Shown here: in pieces, positions 1-5,368 of the stretch | How positions within the stretch are numbered: the first letter of the stretch is position 1 | Layout: every line of letters begins with the position of its first letter | DNA from: Actinomycetota bacterium | Lineage (GTDB): Bacteria; Actinomycetota; Actinomycetes; Mycobacteriales; Micromonosporaceae | DNA length: 5,368 nucleotides | Direction: 5' to 3' | Assembly: GCA_005885115.1 (NCBI GenBank) | Contig: VAXX01000086.1 | Location: forward strand, 1-5,368 | The notes under the pieces: model-generated | Database searches by the model: none | What the model was told of the DNA's origin: nothing | What the model saw: only the letters and a program-made list of their open reading frames with translations | Translations under genes and position numbers: made by a program

Positions 1-1353
1 CCCGCCCTCGATGTCCTTGCCCAGCGCGACGACCAGCGGGTGGTGGTCGCTGGTGGCCGCCCGCGAGCGCAGGACGTCCCCGAGCGCGACGTTCTCCCGG
101 TCGGTGTTCGGGATCTCCACGCCGACCGCCGACTTGCCGGGAATCGGGGAGATGATCCGTACGTCCGGCGACTTGACCGCGTACGCGATGTTGCGCGACA
201 ACTGGGTGATCCGCTCGACCTTCACGCCCGGCCCCAGCTCGACCTCGTACCGGGTCACCGTCGGTCCCCGGGCGAACCCGGTGACCGCCGCGTCCACGTC
301 GAACTGCTCGAAGACCCCCTGGAGCGCGTTGATCACGTCGTCGTTGGCCCGGCTCCGCGCCTTCGGCGCGTCGCCGACCGCGAGCAGGTGCGGCGGCGGC
401 AGCTTGTAGTCGGCGTCGGTGAGCGCCAACTGTTCGGCCCGGGTCGGCAGCGGCGAGTGTTCGGGCGGCTCCGGCGCCTTGCGCTTACGCGGCGCCCGGG
501 GTACCGGCACCGTGTCGTGTACCACCTCGACGTCCGGCCCGATCGGCTCGTCCCCGGGATCCGGCGCCGCCATCGCGGCCTGCCGGCGGCGGGCCGGACG
601 CCGCCGGGCTGGCGGCAGCTCGTCCACTTCCTCATCGTCCACTATGGACAGTTCCGGGTCGGTCCGACCGATGGCCATGTCCCGGACCTGGGCCAGCCGC
701 TCGGGGATCCGGTTGATCGGCGTCGCGGTCACCACGAGCAGGCCGAACAGCGCGACGATGACCAGTACCGGCGCGGCCACCCAGGAGGTCACCGCGTCGG
801 CCAGCAGCCCGCCGGTGACCTTGCCGAGCAGCCCGCCGGCGTGCTCCATCTCCAGCACGCCGGCCGGCGCCCCACCGGCCAGGTGCAGCAGTCCGCCCGC
901 CCCGATGAACAGGGCGCTCCAGCCGACCACCCCCCGGCCGCGGTGCGCCTCGTCGGCCGGGGCCCGCATCAGCTTGACCGCACCGACCAGCAGCAGGACC
1001 GGCAGGGCCAGCGCGAGGTCGCCGAGGAACAGCCGCAGTACCAGCGCGATGTAACTGCCGAACGGACCGCCCGCGTGGAACCACACCGCCGCCGCGAGCA
1101 GCAGGGCGAAGGCGAGTACGAGCAGGCCGGCACCGTCCCGGCGGTGTTCGGGCTCCAACTCCCGGGCGTCGGCGGCGCGCCGCCCGGCGGCGCGGACCAG
1201 CCAGCCGACCCCGTGGGCCAGGCCCATCCACAGCAGCCAGAGCAGCCGGCCCAGGACATCGAGCGGACCGGGCATCCGGGCGGCACGCGCGGAAAGCCGG
1301 CGCCCCCGGGACGTACTTCGACGCCGGCTCGCCTGAGAGGTGCGGCCCGCCAT
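1..1353 (-). CDS. ftsK: DNA translocase FtsK/SpoIIIE, N-terminal part (3' end beyond left edge)
   Basis: FtsK is a membrane-anchored, septum-located hexameric ATPase that pumps double-stranded DNA during chromosome segregation. The visible 451 codons begin with a basic tail (residues 1-27, rich in R and S), followed by hydrophobic segments at about 34-54, 75-95, 101-128, 141-160 and 190-212, which form the membrane domain. A charged, Pro/Arg-rich linker covers about 215-305. From about 306 the motor alpha region begins, with the family signature GPTVTRYEVELGPGVKVE at 363-380, then ITQLSRNIAYA and IPGKSAVGVEIPN. The frame is open to base 1. The Walker A/B beta domain and the gamma winged helix should lie to the left; family members are usually about 750-900 residues. 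The ATG at 1353 is chosen because the Arg/Ser-rich MAGRTS start is typical of actinobacterial FtsK and no ATG or GTG lies just upstream in frame. No Shine-Dalgarno is visible. Large plus-strand reading frames here are shadows. Identity is very secure; the exact start is slightly less so. Confidence 0.96.
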   Translation of the reverse strand, partial: MAGRTSQASRRRSTSRGRRLSARAARMPGPLDVLGRLLWLLWMGLAHGVGWLVRAAGRRAADARELEPEHRRDGAGLLVLAFALLLAAAVWFHAGGPFGSYIALVLRLFLGDLALALPVLLLVGAVKLMRAPADEAHRGRGVVGWSALFIGAGGLLHLAGGAPAGVLEMEHAGGLLGKVTGGLLADAVTSWVAAPVLVIVALFGLLVVTATPINRIPERLAQVRDMAIGRTDPELSIVDDEEVDELPPARRRPARRRQAAMAAPDPGDEPIGPDVEVVHDTVPVPRAPRKRKAPEPPEHSPLPTRAEQLALTDADYKLPPPHLLAVGDAPKARSRANDDVINALQGVFEQFDVDAAVTGFARGPTVTRYEVELGPGVKVERITQLSRNIAYAVKSPDVRIISPIPGKSAVGVEIPNTDRENVALGDVLRSRAATSDHHPLVVALGKDIEGG

Positions 1354-1359
1354 GCCGTC

Positions 1360-1365
1360 ACGGTA
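1360..1365 (-). promoter_or_regulatory. Candidate -10 hexamer for a leaderless ftsK transcript
   Basis: Read on the minus strand, TACCGT (matches the actinobacterial TANNNT -10 pattern) is followed by six bases, GACGGC, and then the ftsK ATG. That spacing would place transcription initiation at or next to the start codon, which suits the lack of a ribosome binding site. The hexamer sits inside a 5-bp inverted repeat, GCCGT/ACGGC. No good -35 box is visible, and DUF2784 ends only 26 nt upstream, so ftsK could instead be expressed by read-through. This is inference from short motifs. Confidence 0.35.
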
Positions 1366-1379
1366 ACGGCGAGGTCCGC

Positions 1380-1742
1380 TCAGGTCCGTAAGGCTCGCCG
1401 GCGGTAGTACCACCAGCCCAGCCAGGACACCAGTACCACGGTCGCGGCGACTATCCGCATCGTCATCAGGTACCGCGCCGGGTACAGCACCCCGGTGACG
1501 TACGTGTCGATGAAGCCCCGGTCGTAGCCGGGCTGGCCGGAGCGTTGGCGCGCCCAGTTCTCCGCCCAGGTCAACGGGCAGTTCACCGCGTTGGTGACGA
1601 TCAGGATCCCCCAGGTCGCGGCCGCCGCGTGCGGCCAGATCGCGCGCGGCCAACGCCAGGCGAGGAAGCCGCCGAGCACCACGTACCCCAGGAAGGCGAA
1701 GTGTGCCACCAGAATCACCGATACGAGCAGGCGGTATCCCAC
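1380..1742 (-). CDS. DUF2784 family small membrane protein
   Basis: This 120-residue protein is recognised as DUF2784, a family of unknown function. Hydrophobic segments lie at about 5-28, 39-55 and 93-113, so it should be an inner-membrane protein with about three helices. Conserved-looking residues are His14, the Gly24-Gly25 pair, WPH at 36-38, Asn51/Asn54, the block CPLTWAEN at 55-62, the block YDRGFIDTY at 73-81 and Pro88. A basic tail (RRRALR) follows the last helix and suggests a cytoplasmic C-terminus. The start is the GTG at 1742: an in-frame TAG lies four codons upstream, at 1754-1752. The bases before the start are AGGGGG, too close for a normal Shine-Dalgarno but correctly spaced after a -10-like hexamer. 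It is followed after 26 nt by ftsK on the same strand and may be co-transcribed with it. No biochemical role can be stated. Confidence 0.88.
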   Translation of the reverse strand: MGYRLLVSVILVAHFAFLGYVVLGGFLAWRWPRAIWPHAAAATWGILIVTNAVNCPLTWAENWARQRSGQPGYDRGFIDTYVTGVLYPARYLMTMRIVAATVVLVSWLGWWYYRRRALRT

Positions 1743-1754
1743 CCCCCTAGGCTA
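1743..1754 (-). promoter_or_regulatory. Candidate leaderless promoter -10 region of the DUF2784 gene
   Basis: On the minus strand TAGCCT (1754-1749) fits TANNNT, and six bases (AGGGGG) separate it from the GTG start. A transcript would then begin at or near the start codon. The hexamer lies within CTAGGCTAG, which also reads TAGGCT on the plus strand (1748-1753), so the element could act in both directions. No clear -35 box is seen about 17 bases upstream. Confidence 0.4.
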
Positions 1755-1764
1755 GTGACACGAG

Positions 1765-1797
1765 ATTCATGTGCCGTCCACCCGGATTTCGGACGGC
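1765..1797 (+). promoter_or_regulatory. Candidate PHO-box-like operator: three 11-nt direct units
   Basis: Three contiguous 11-nt units start at 1765 (ATTCATGTGCC), 1776 (GTCCACCCGGA) and 1787 (TTTCGGACGGC). Against the first ten positions of the Streptomyces PhoP direct-repeat pattern as I recall it, G(G/T)TCAYYYR(G/C), they match at 8, 9 and 6 positions. The strand reads toward the phosphoesterase, whose start codon is 45 nt after the third unit. PhoP normally binds such repeats upstream of genes for phosphate scavenging, including exported phosphatases and phospholipases. The third unit is poor and GC-rich sequence gives chance matches, so this is a hypothesis. It overlaps the 7-bp inverted repeat at 1773-1797. 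Confidence 0.35.
1773..1797. repeat. 7-bp inverted repeat in the divergent intergenic region
   Basis: GCCGTCC (1773-1779) and GGACGGC (1791-1797) are perfect inverted copies separated by 11 nt. Their position between divergent genes allows an operator for a dimeric regulator, or a hairpin in the 5' leader of the phosphoesterase mRNA. No stretch of T follows, so it does not look like a terminator. The spacing fits either reading, and the dyad could be chance in this GC-rich sequence. Confidence 0.4.
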
Positions 1798-1829
1798 TCT
1801 GGTTACGTCCCCGGCACGTACCCATCTTC

Positions 1830-1834
1830 GGAGG
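1830..1834 (+). promoter_or_regulatory. Ribosome binding site that fixes the phosphoesterase start
   Basis: GGAGG lies eight bases before the GTG at 1843. It decides between that GTG and an in-frame upstream GTG at 1771, which lacks a comparable site and would put a 24-residue hydrophilic stretch ahead of the signal peptide. Confidence 0.85.
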
Positions 1835-1842
1835 TTCCCCCG

Positions 1843-3570
1843 GTGAGAATCGGATTCTTACGCCGCCGCCGCCCGCTGGTTCTCGGCGCGGCCACGGCCC
1901 TCGCGCTCGGCGCGGCCACCGCGCCGGCGTTCGCGAACGCCAGCGACGACCACGGGCGCGGCCCGATCAGGCACATCGTCGTCATCTACGAGGAGAACCA
2001 CTCCTTCGACAACCTGTTCGGCGGCTGGGAGGGCGTCAACGGGATCGACGCCGCGGCCGCCTCCGGCCACGTCATCCAGAACGCCAAGGACGGCACGGCG
2101 CTGCCCTGCCTGCCGCAGAACGACGTCAACCTGTCCTCGCCCCCGCTGCCGGCCACCTGCCACGGCACCGTCGGCGGCACGGTCGTGGACTCGGCGTTCA
2201 CCAACCAGCCGTTCCTGATCGACGACTACATCAAGCCGACGGACAACACCTGCCCGGCGCCGGGCGTCTTCGCGCCGCACGGCGTCCGCAAGGACTCGGC
2301 CGGCGCGCTGCCCGGCGGTTGCACCGAGGACCTGGTCCACCGGTACTACCAGGAGCAGTGGCAGATCGACGGCGGCAGGCAGGACCGGTACGTCGCCGGC
2401 AGCGACGCGGTCGGGCTGTCCATGGGCCGGTACGACACCAGGTCCCTGCCGATCTACCGGTACCTGCACAGCGCCGGCGCGCCGAAGTACCAGATCGCCG
2501 ACGACTTCTTCCAGGGCGCGTTCGGTGGCTCGTTCCTCAACCACCAGTGGCTGATCGCGGCCGCCGCCCCGGTCTGGCCGAACGCGGTGTCCGACGGCGG
2601 CCCCGCCGACCTGCACTCGGTGGTCGGCGCGGACGGCAACCCGGGTAACTACCCGCTGCACCCCACCAGCGGCACCAGGGACCTCCCGCTGACCCAGGCC
2701 GCCAACCCGGACGGGTCGTGCAAGGTCACCCCGGGCGCCCCGACCCCGCCCCCCGGTACGGTCTGCGGCGACCACGCGGTCAACACGATCCAGCCGACGT
2801 ACCAGCCGTTCGCGCCGGGTACCCCGGCGACCAGGCAGCTCCCGCCGCAGACCGGCGCCACGATCGGCGACCGGCTCTCGGCCAGGGGAGTCGACTGGGC
2901 CTGGTACTCCGGCGGCTGGGACAACGCGGCCGGCAACGTCGGCGGCGCCGGCTGGACCAACGGCAGCACCCCGGGTACCTGCACCGACCCGCAGCACATC
3001 GCCACGTCGGTGTACCCGTACTGCCCGGACAAGCTGTTCCAGTTCCACCACCAGCCGTTCAACTACTACGCCGCGTACGCGCCGGGGACCGCTGCCCGGG
3101 CCGCGCACCTGCGCGACGAGGCGGAGTTCATCGCGGCCGCCAAGGCCGGCACGCTCAGGCCGGTCAGCTTCGTCAAGCCGGTCGGTGAGGAGAACGAGCA
3201 CCCCGGCTACGGCAGCGAGCACAACGGCAACGACCACCTGGTCGACCTGATCCAGGCGATCGAGTCCGGACCCGAGGCGAAGAACACCGCGATCGTCGTC
3301 ACGTACGACGAGTTCGGCGGGCAGTGGGACCACGTCTCGCCGCCCACCGGTGCGGGGGTGTCCGACATGTGGGGTCCGGGTACCCGGATCCCGGCGCTGA
3401 TCATCTCACCGAAGCTCGCCGAGTCGGTCAGCGTCGACCACCACGAGTACGACACCACCTCGATCATCGCGACGATCGAGCACGTGTACCGGCTGGCTCC
3501 ACTCGGTACCCGCGACGCCGCCGTCCGGCCCCTCACCCTGTTCGGTGACGGGGACGACGAGCGGGACTGA
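1843..3570 (+). CDS. Secreted phosphoesterase (phospholipase C / acid phosphatase superfamily, PF04185)
   Basis: This 575-residue protein should hydrolyse phosphate mono- or diesters outside the membrane; the substrate cannot be read from sequence. Residues 1-31 look like an export signal: a basic segment with four arginines (7-10), a hydrophobic core (12-28), and AFA as a likely cleavage site after Ala31. RRPLV after the basic run is Tat-like, and characterised phospholipase C relatives use Tat. The mature protein opens with the family motif HIVVIYEENHSFDNLFG (44-60), where Glu51 and Asn52 probably bind metal. GGSFLNHQW (228-236) carries Ser230, the likely nucleophile by analogy with AcpA-type acid phosphatases. 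Later come GEENEHPGYGSEHNG (448-462), TYDEFGGQWDH (487-497, metal-binding Asp489/Glu490 region) and DHHEYDTTS (532-540). Eight cysteines, all between nt 2100 and 3030, fit disulfides in an extracellular protein. The GTG start is set by the GGAGG site. It is divergent from DUF2784 and convergent with the VOC gene, and ends 11 nt before the palindrome. Confidence 0.93.
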   Translation: MRIGFLRRRRPLVLGAATALALGAATAPAFANASDDHGRGPIRHIVVIYEENHSFDNLFGGWEGVNGIDAAAASGHVIQNAKDGTALPCLPQNDVNLSSPPLPATCHGTVGGTVVDSAFTNQPFLIDDYIKPTDNTCPAPGVFAPHGVRKDSAGALPGGCTEDLVHRYYQEQWQIDGGRQDRYVAGSDAVGLSMGRYDTRSLPIYRYLHSAGAPKYQIADDFFQGAFGGSFLNHQWLIAAAAPVWPNAVSDGGPADLHSVVGADGNPGNYPLHPTSGTRDLPLTQAANPDGSCKVTPGAPTPPPGTVCGDHAVNTIQPTYQPFAPGTPATRQLPPQTGATIGDRLSARGVDWAWYSGGWDNAAGNVGGAGWTNGSTPGTCTDPQHIATSVYPYCPDKLFQFHHQPFNYYAAYAPGTAARAAHLRDEAEFIAAAKAGTLRPVSFVKPVGEENEHPGYGSEHNGNDHLVDLIQAIESGPEAKNTAIVVTYDEFGGQWDHVSPPTGAGVSDMWGPGTRIPALIISPKLAESVSVDHHEYDTTSIIATIEHVYRLAPLGTRDAAVRPLTLFGDGDDERD

Positions 3571-3581
3571 CGGCACCACGG

Positions 3582-3615
3582 CCGGCTGCGCGGCACGATC
3601 GTGCCGCGCAGCCGG
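3582..3615. terminator. Perfect 34-bp palindrome, bidirectional terminator
   Basis: The 34 bases form an uninterrupted palindrome centred between 3598 and 3599 (ACGATCGT core), with arms beginning CCGGCTGCGC. In RNA the stem would be about 15-16 bp closed by a very small loop. It starts 11 nt after the phosphoesterase stop and directly abuts the stop codon of the opposing VOC gene (3616-3618), exactly where a shared terminator for convergent genes should lie. There is no T-run on either side, which is common in GC-rich actinobacteria. Confidence 0.85.
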
Positions 3616-3999
3616 TCAGCCGTTGTCGACGTACAGGCAGAACGGGTGCCCGACCGGATCGAGCATCACCCGTACGGTCTGCTGCGGCTGGAACTCCGCG
3701 ACCGTGGCACCCGCCTCGACGGCGGCGGCGACCGCCGCGTCCAGGTCGCCGACCTCCAGGTCCAGGTGCAGCATCTGCTGCTGCCGCCCGGCCTCGGGCG
3801 GCCACACCGGCGGTACGTACTCCGGCGAGGTCTGGAAGCCCAGGTACGCGACCCCGTCGAGGGGCTTGAGCGTCGCCCAGTCCGGCTCGTTCTTTTCGAT
3901 CTTCCAGCCGAGCAGGCGCGCGTAGAAGTCGGCGAGCGCGTGCGCGTCCGGCGCGTCGAGCACCGCGCCCCAGTAGTGCGAAGGTGACCGGTCCAGCAT
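3616..3999 (-). CDS. VOC family (glyoxalase/bleomycin-resistance fold) protein
   Basis: A 127-residue cytoplasmic protein with the two beta-alpha-beta-beta-beta modules of the vicinal oxygen chelate fold. Module one spans about 8-57: a strand at HYWGAVLDAPD, the helix ALADFYARLLGW, then strands ending at YLGFQTSP. Module two spans about 76-124: MLHLDLEVGDLDAAVAAAVEAG and the ending DPVGHPFCLYV, which is typical of the glyoxalase_6 type. His8, His78 and polar residues late in each module could bind metal or substrate, but the reaction cannot be assigned; members include dioxygenases, isomerases and drug-binding proteins. The ATG at 3999 is supported by GGAGG (4012-4008) eight bases upstream. 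It lies 42 nt downstream of the RNase J stop on the same strand, possibly in one transcript, and its TGA touches the terminator palindrome. There is no sign that its function is linked to RNase J. Confidence 0.9.
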   Translation of the reverse strand: MLDRSPSHYWGAVLDAPDAHALADFYARLLGWKIEKNEPDWATLKPLDGVAYLGFQTSPEYVPPVWPPEAGRQQQMLHLDLEVGDLDAAVAAAVEAGATVAEFQPQQTVRVMLDPVGHPFCLYVDNG

Positions 4000-4007
4000 C
4001 CTCTCAT

Positions 4008-4012
4008 CCTCC
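4008..4012 (-). promoter_or_regulatory. Ribosome binding site of the VOC gene
   Basis: On the minus strand GGAGG, within GGGGGAGG, lies eight bases before the ATG at 3999. An ATG at 4007 lies immediately after the site, in a different frame, and opens only a shadow frame; the spacing favours 3999. Confidence 0.8.
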
Positions 4013-4016
4013 CCCG

Positions 4017-4030
4017 GCTCGTCGGCGAGC
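4017..4030. repeat. Small inverted repeat between RNase J and VOC genes
   Basis: GCTCG and CGAGC are separated by four bases, giving a 5-bp stem with a 4-nt loop. It sits in the 42-nt gap, 4 nt before the VOC ribosome binding site on the minus strand. The stem is short and has no T-run, so termination here should be weak at best and read-through from RNase J into the VOC gene is plausible. Confidence 0.3.
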
Positions 4031-4041
4031 GGACGAACTGA

Positions 4042-5368
4042 TCAGACCTCGACCACGTTCGGGACGATCATCGGGCGGCGGCGGTAGGTGTCGTTGACCC
4101 AGCGCCCGACCGTACGCCGGACGATCTGCTGCAACTGGTGCGGATCGGCGATCCCCTCCAGGGCCGCCCGGTCCAGGGCCTCGGTGACCAGCGGGATCAC
4201 CGGGTCGAACACCGCCGGGTCCTCCGAGAACCCCTTCGCCGATACGGTGGGGCCGCCGACCACCTTGCCGGTGACCGAGTCCACCACCACGGTGGCCGCG
4301 ATGAAGCCACCGTCGCCGAGGATCTTCCGTTCGGTGAGCAGGGACTCCCCGACGTCACCGACGGCCAGGCCGTCGACGTAGACGTACCGGCTCTTGACGT
4401 GGCCGACCAGGCGGGCCCGGCCGTCCACGAGGTCCACGACGTCGCCGTCCTCGCACAGCACGACCCGGTCCGGGGCCACCCCGGACTCGACGGCCAGCCG
4501 GGCGTGTGCCCGCAGGTGCCGCCACTCCCCGTGTACGGGCAGGAAGTTGCTCGGCCGGACCACGTTGAGCAGGTACAGCAGCTCCCCGGCGGAGGAGTGC
4601 CCGGACACGTGTACCTTCGCCACGTCCTTGTGCACCACGAAGGCGCCGGCCCGGGACAGCTGGTTGATCACCCGGTACACGGCGGTCTCGTTGCCCGGTA
4701 CCAGTGACGACGCCAGTACCACGGTGTCGCCCGGCTCGACCACGATGTGCCGGTGGTCGCCGGTGGCCATCCGGCCCAGCGCGCTCATCGGCTCACCCTG
4801 GGAGCCGGTGGACATCAGCACGATCTGGTCGGGCGGCAGCGAGGTCGCCTCGTCCAGCCCGACGACCAGCCCGCCGGGGATGCGCAACAGGCCCAGATCC
4901 CGGGCGATGCCCATGTTGCGGACCATCGAGCGGCCGATGAAGGCGACCTTCCGACCGTGCCCGTACGCCGAGTCGAGCACCTGCTGCACCCGGTGTACGT
5001 GCGAGGCGAACGAGGCCACGATGATCCGGCCCTTGGCGCTGCGGAAGATGCTGTCCAGGACCGGCCCGATCTCCCGCTCGGGCGGGACGAACCCGGGGAT
5101 CTCGGCGTTGGTGGAGTCGGCGAGCAGCAGGTCGACGCCCTGGGCGCCGAGCCGGGCGAAGCCGGCCAGGTCGGTGAGCCGGCCGTCGAGCGGCAACTGG
5201 TCCATCTTGAAGTCGCCGGTATGCAGCACGATCCCGGCCCCGGTCCGGATGGCCACCGCCAGCGCGTCCGGGATCGAGTGGTTGACCGCGAAGAACTCGC
5301 AGTCGAAGGGGCCGAGCCGCTCGATCTGCCCCTCCCGGACGACCAGGCTGTACGGCTGGATCCGCCGC
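4042..5368 (-). CDS. rnj: Ribonuclease J, C-terminal part (5' end beyond right edge)
   Basis: RNase J is a zinc-dependent metallo-beta-lactamase/beta-CASP ribonuclease with 5'-3' exonuclease and endonuclease activity, working in cytoplasmic mRNA decay and rRNA maturation. The frame is open to the right edge and 441 codons are visible; at a usual length of about 560 residues, some 120 N-terminal residues including the HxHxDH zinc motif are missing. Visible landmarks are NHSIPDALA (5283-5257, a conserved histidine), HTGDFKMD (metal-binding Asp at 5214-5212), ADSTNAE (Asp at 5118), and the beta-CASP motifs STGSQGEP (4812-4789), VHVSGHSSAGELL (catalytic-type His at 4599-4597) and PVHGEW (4539-4522). 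The C-terminal domain, from about 4330 down to 4045, ends RRRPMIVPNVVEV, as in other actinobacterial RNase J proteins. The GTG at 5256 is an internal valine, not the start. All key residues in the visible part are intact. Confidence 0.97.
   Translation of the reverse strand, partial: RRIQPYSLVVREGQIERLGPFDCEFFAVNHSIPDALAVAIRTGAGIVLHTGDFKMDQLPLDGRLTDLAGFARLGAQGVDLLLADSTNAEIPGFVPPEREIGPVLDSIFRSAKGRIIVASFASHVHRVQQVLDSAYGHGRKVAFIGRSMVRNMGIARDLGLLRIPGGLVVGLDEATSLPPDQIVLMSTGSQGEPMSALGRMATGDHRHIVVEPGDTVVLASSLVPGNETAVYRVINQLSRAGAFVVHKDVAKVHVSGHSSAGELLYLLNVVRPSNFLPVHGEWRHLRAHARLAVESGVAPDRVVLCEDGDVVDLVDGRARLVGHVKSRYVYVDGLAVGDVGESLLTERKILGDGGFIAATVVVDSVTGKVVGGPTVSAKGFSEDPAVFDPVIPLVTEALDRAALEGIADPHQLQQIVRRTVGRWVNDTYRRRPMIVPNVVEV

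Noticed and set aside
1..1353. Possible frameshift or truncation in ftsK
   Set aside because: The frame reads without interruption from 1353 to base 1 with all expected domains; it is only cut by the window edge.
969..1361. Minus-strand frame starting MTAWRAAPL at 1361
   Set aside because: It is out of frame with FtsK by two bases and its product is Cys/Ser/Trp-rich without homology; the ATG at 1353 opens the true frame.
40..1407. Long plus-strand open frame opposite ftsK
   Set aside because: Its product is a Pro/Arg/Gly/Gln-rich low-complexity chain with no family resemblance, and it is antisense to an unmistakable FtsK. It is a GC-rich shadow frame.
1771..1842. In-frame upstream GTG start for the phosphoesterase
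   Set aside because: It would add 24 hydrophilic residues before the signal peptide, has no good ribosome binding site, and overlaps the regulatory region; GGAGG is correctly placed for the GTG at 1843.
1743..1842. Small RNA or riboswitch in the divergent intergenic region
   Set aside because: Only 100 nt, with one 7-bp inverted repeat and no recognisable riboswitch core or terminator; not enough to support an RNA gene.
1858..3333. 491-codon minus-strand open frame opposite the phosphoesterase
   Set aside because: The product is made of repetitive V/R/G/A/D residues typical of an antisense frame in high-GC DNA, while the plus strand has clear PF04185 motifs and a signal peptide.
5254..5256. 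GTG at 5256 as the RNase J start
   Set aside because: The conserved RNase J sequence continues upstream in frame (NHSIPDALA and more) to the window edge, so this is an internal valine.

Overview
The window is very GC-rich (roughly 70% or more by eye), with codons mostly ending in G or C, GTG starts, and the ftsK and RNase J genes close together. This points to a high-GC actinobacterium. The codon style and the FtsK N-terminus (MAGRTSQASRR...) fit Micromonosporaceae best, but that family assignment is inference. I find five protein genes, two of them cut by the window edges. I see no RNA genes, insertion sequences or CRISPR arrays.

Layout. Positions 1-1353, minus strand: the N-terminal 451 codons of the DNA translocase FtsK/SpoIIIE (membrane domain, linker, start of the motor). 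Positions 1380-1742, minus: a small DUF2784 membrane protein, 26 nt upstream of ftsK. Positions 1743-1842: a 100-nt divergent intergenic region holding promoter-like elements, a 7-bp inverted repeat and three PHO-box-like 11-nt units. Positions 1843-3570, plus: a secreted phosphoesterase of the phospholipase C/acid phosphatase superfamily (PF04185). Positions 3582-3615: a perfect 34-bp palindrome, almost certainly a bidirectional terminator. Positions 3616-3999, minus: a small VOC (glyoxalase-fold) protein. Positions 4042-5368, minus: the C-terminal 441 codons of ribonuclease J.

How the genes relate. RNase J and the VOC gene run the same way, 42 nt apart, and may share a transcript that ends at the palindrome. 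DUF2784 and ftsK also run that way and may share a transcript, although each has a -10-like hexamer exactly 6 nt before its start codon, as expected for leaderless mRNAs. The phosphoesterase is the only plus-strand gene and sits inside what is otherwise a minus-strand rnj-to-ftsK housekeeping stretch. Its upstream region carries a candidate PhoP-type operator, so phosphate-responsive expression of an exported phosphate-releasing enzyme is the most testable idea here. I find no convincing new multi-gene system; most of the window is ordinary chromosome.
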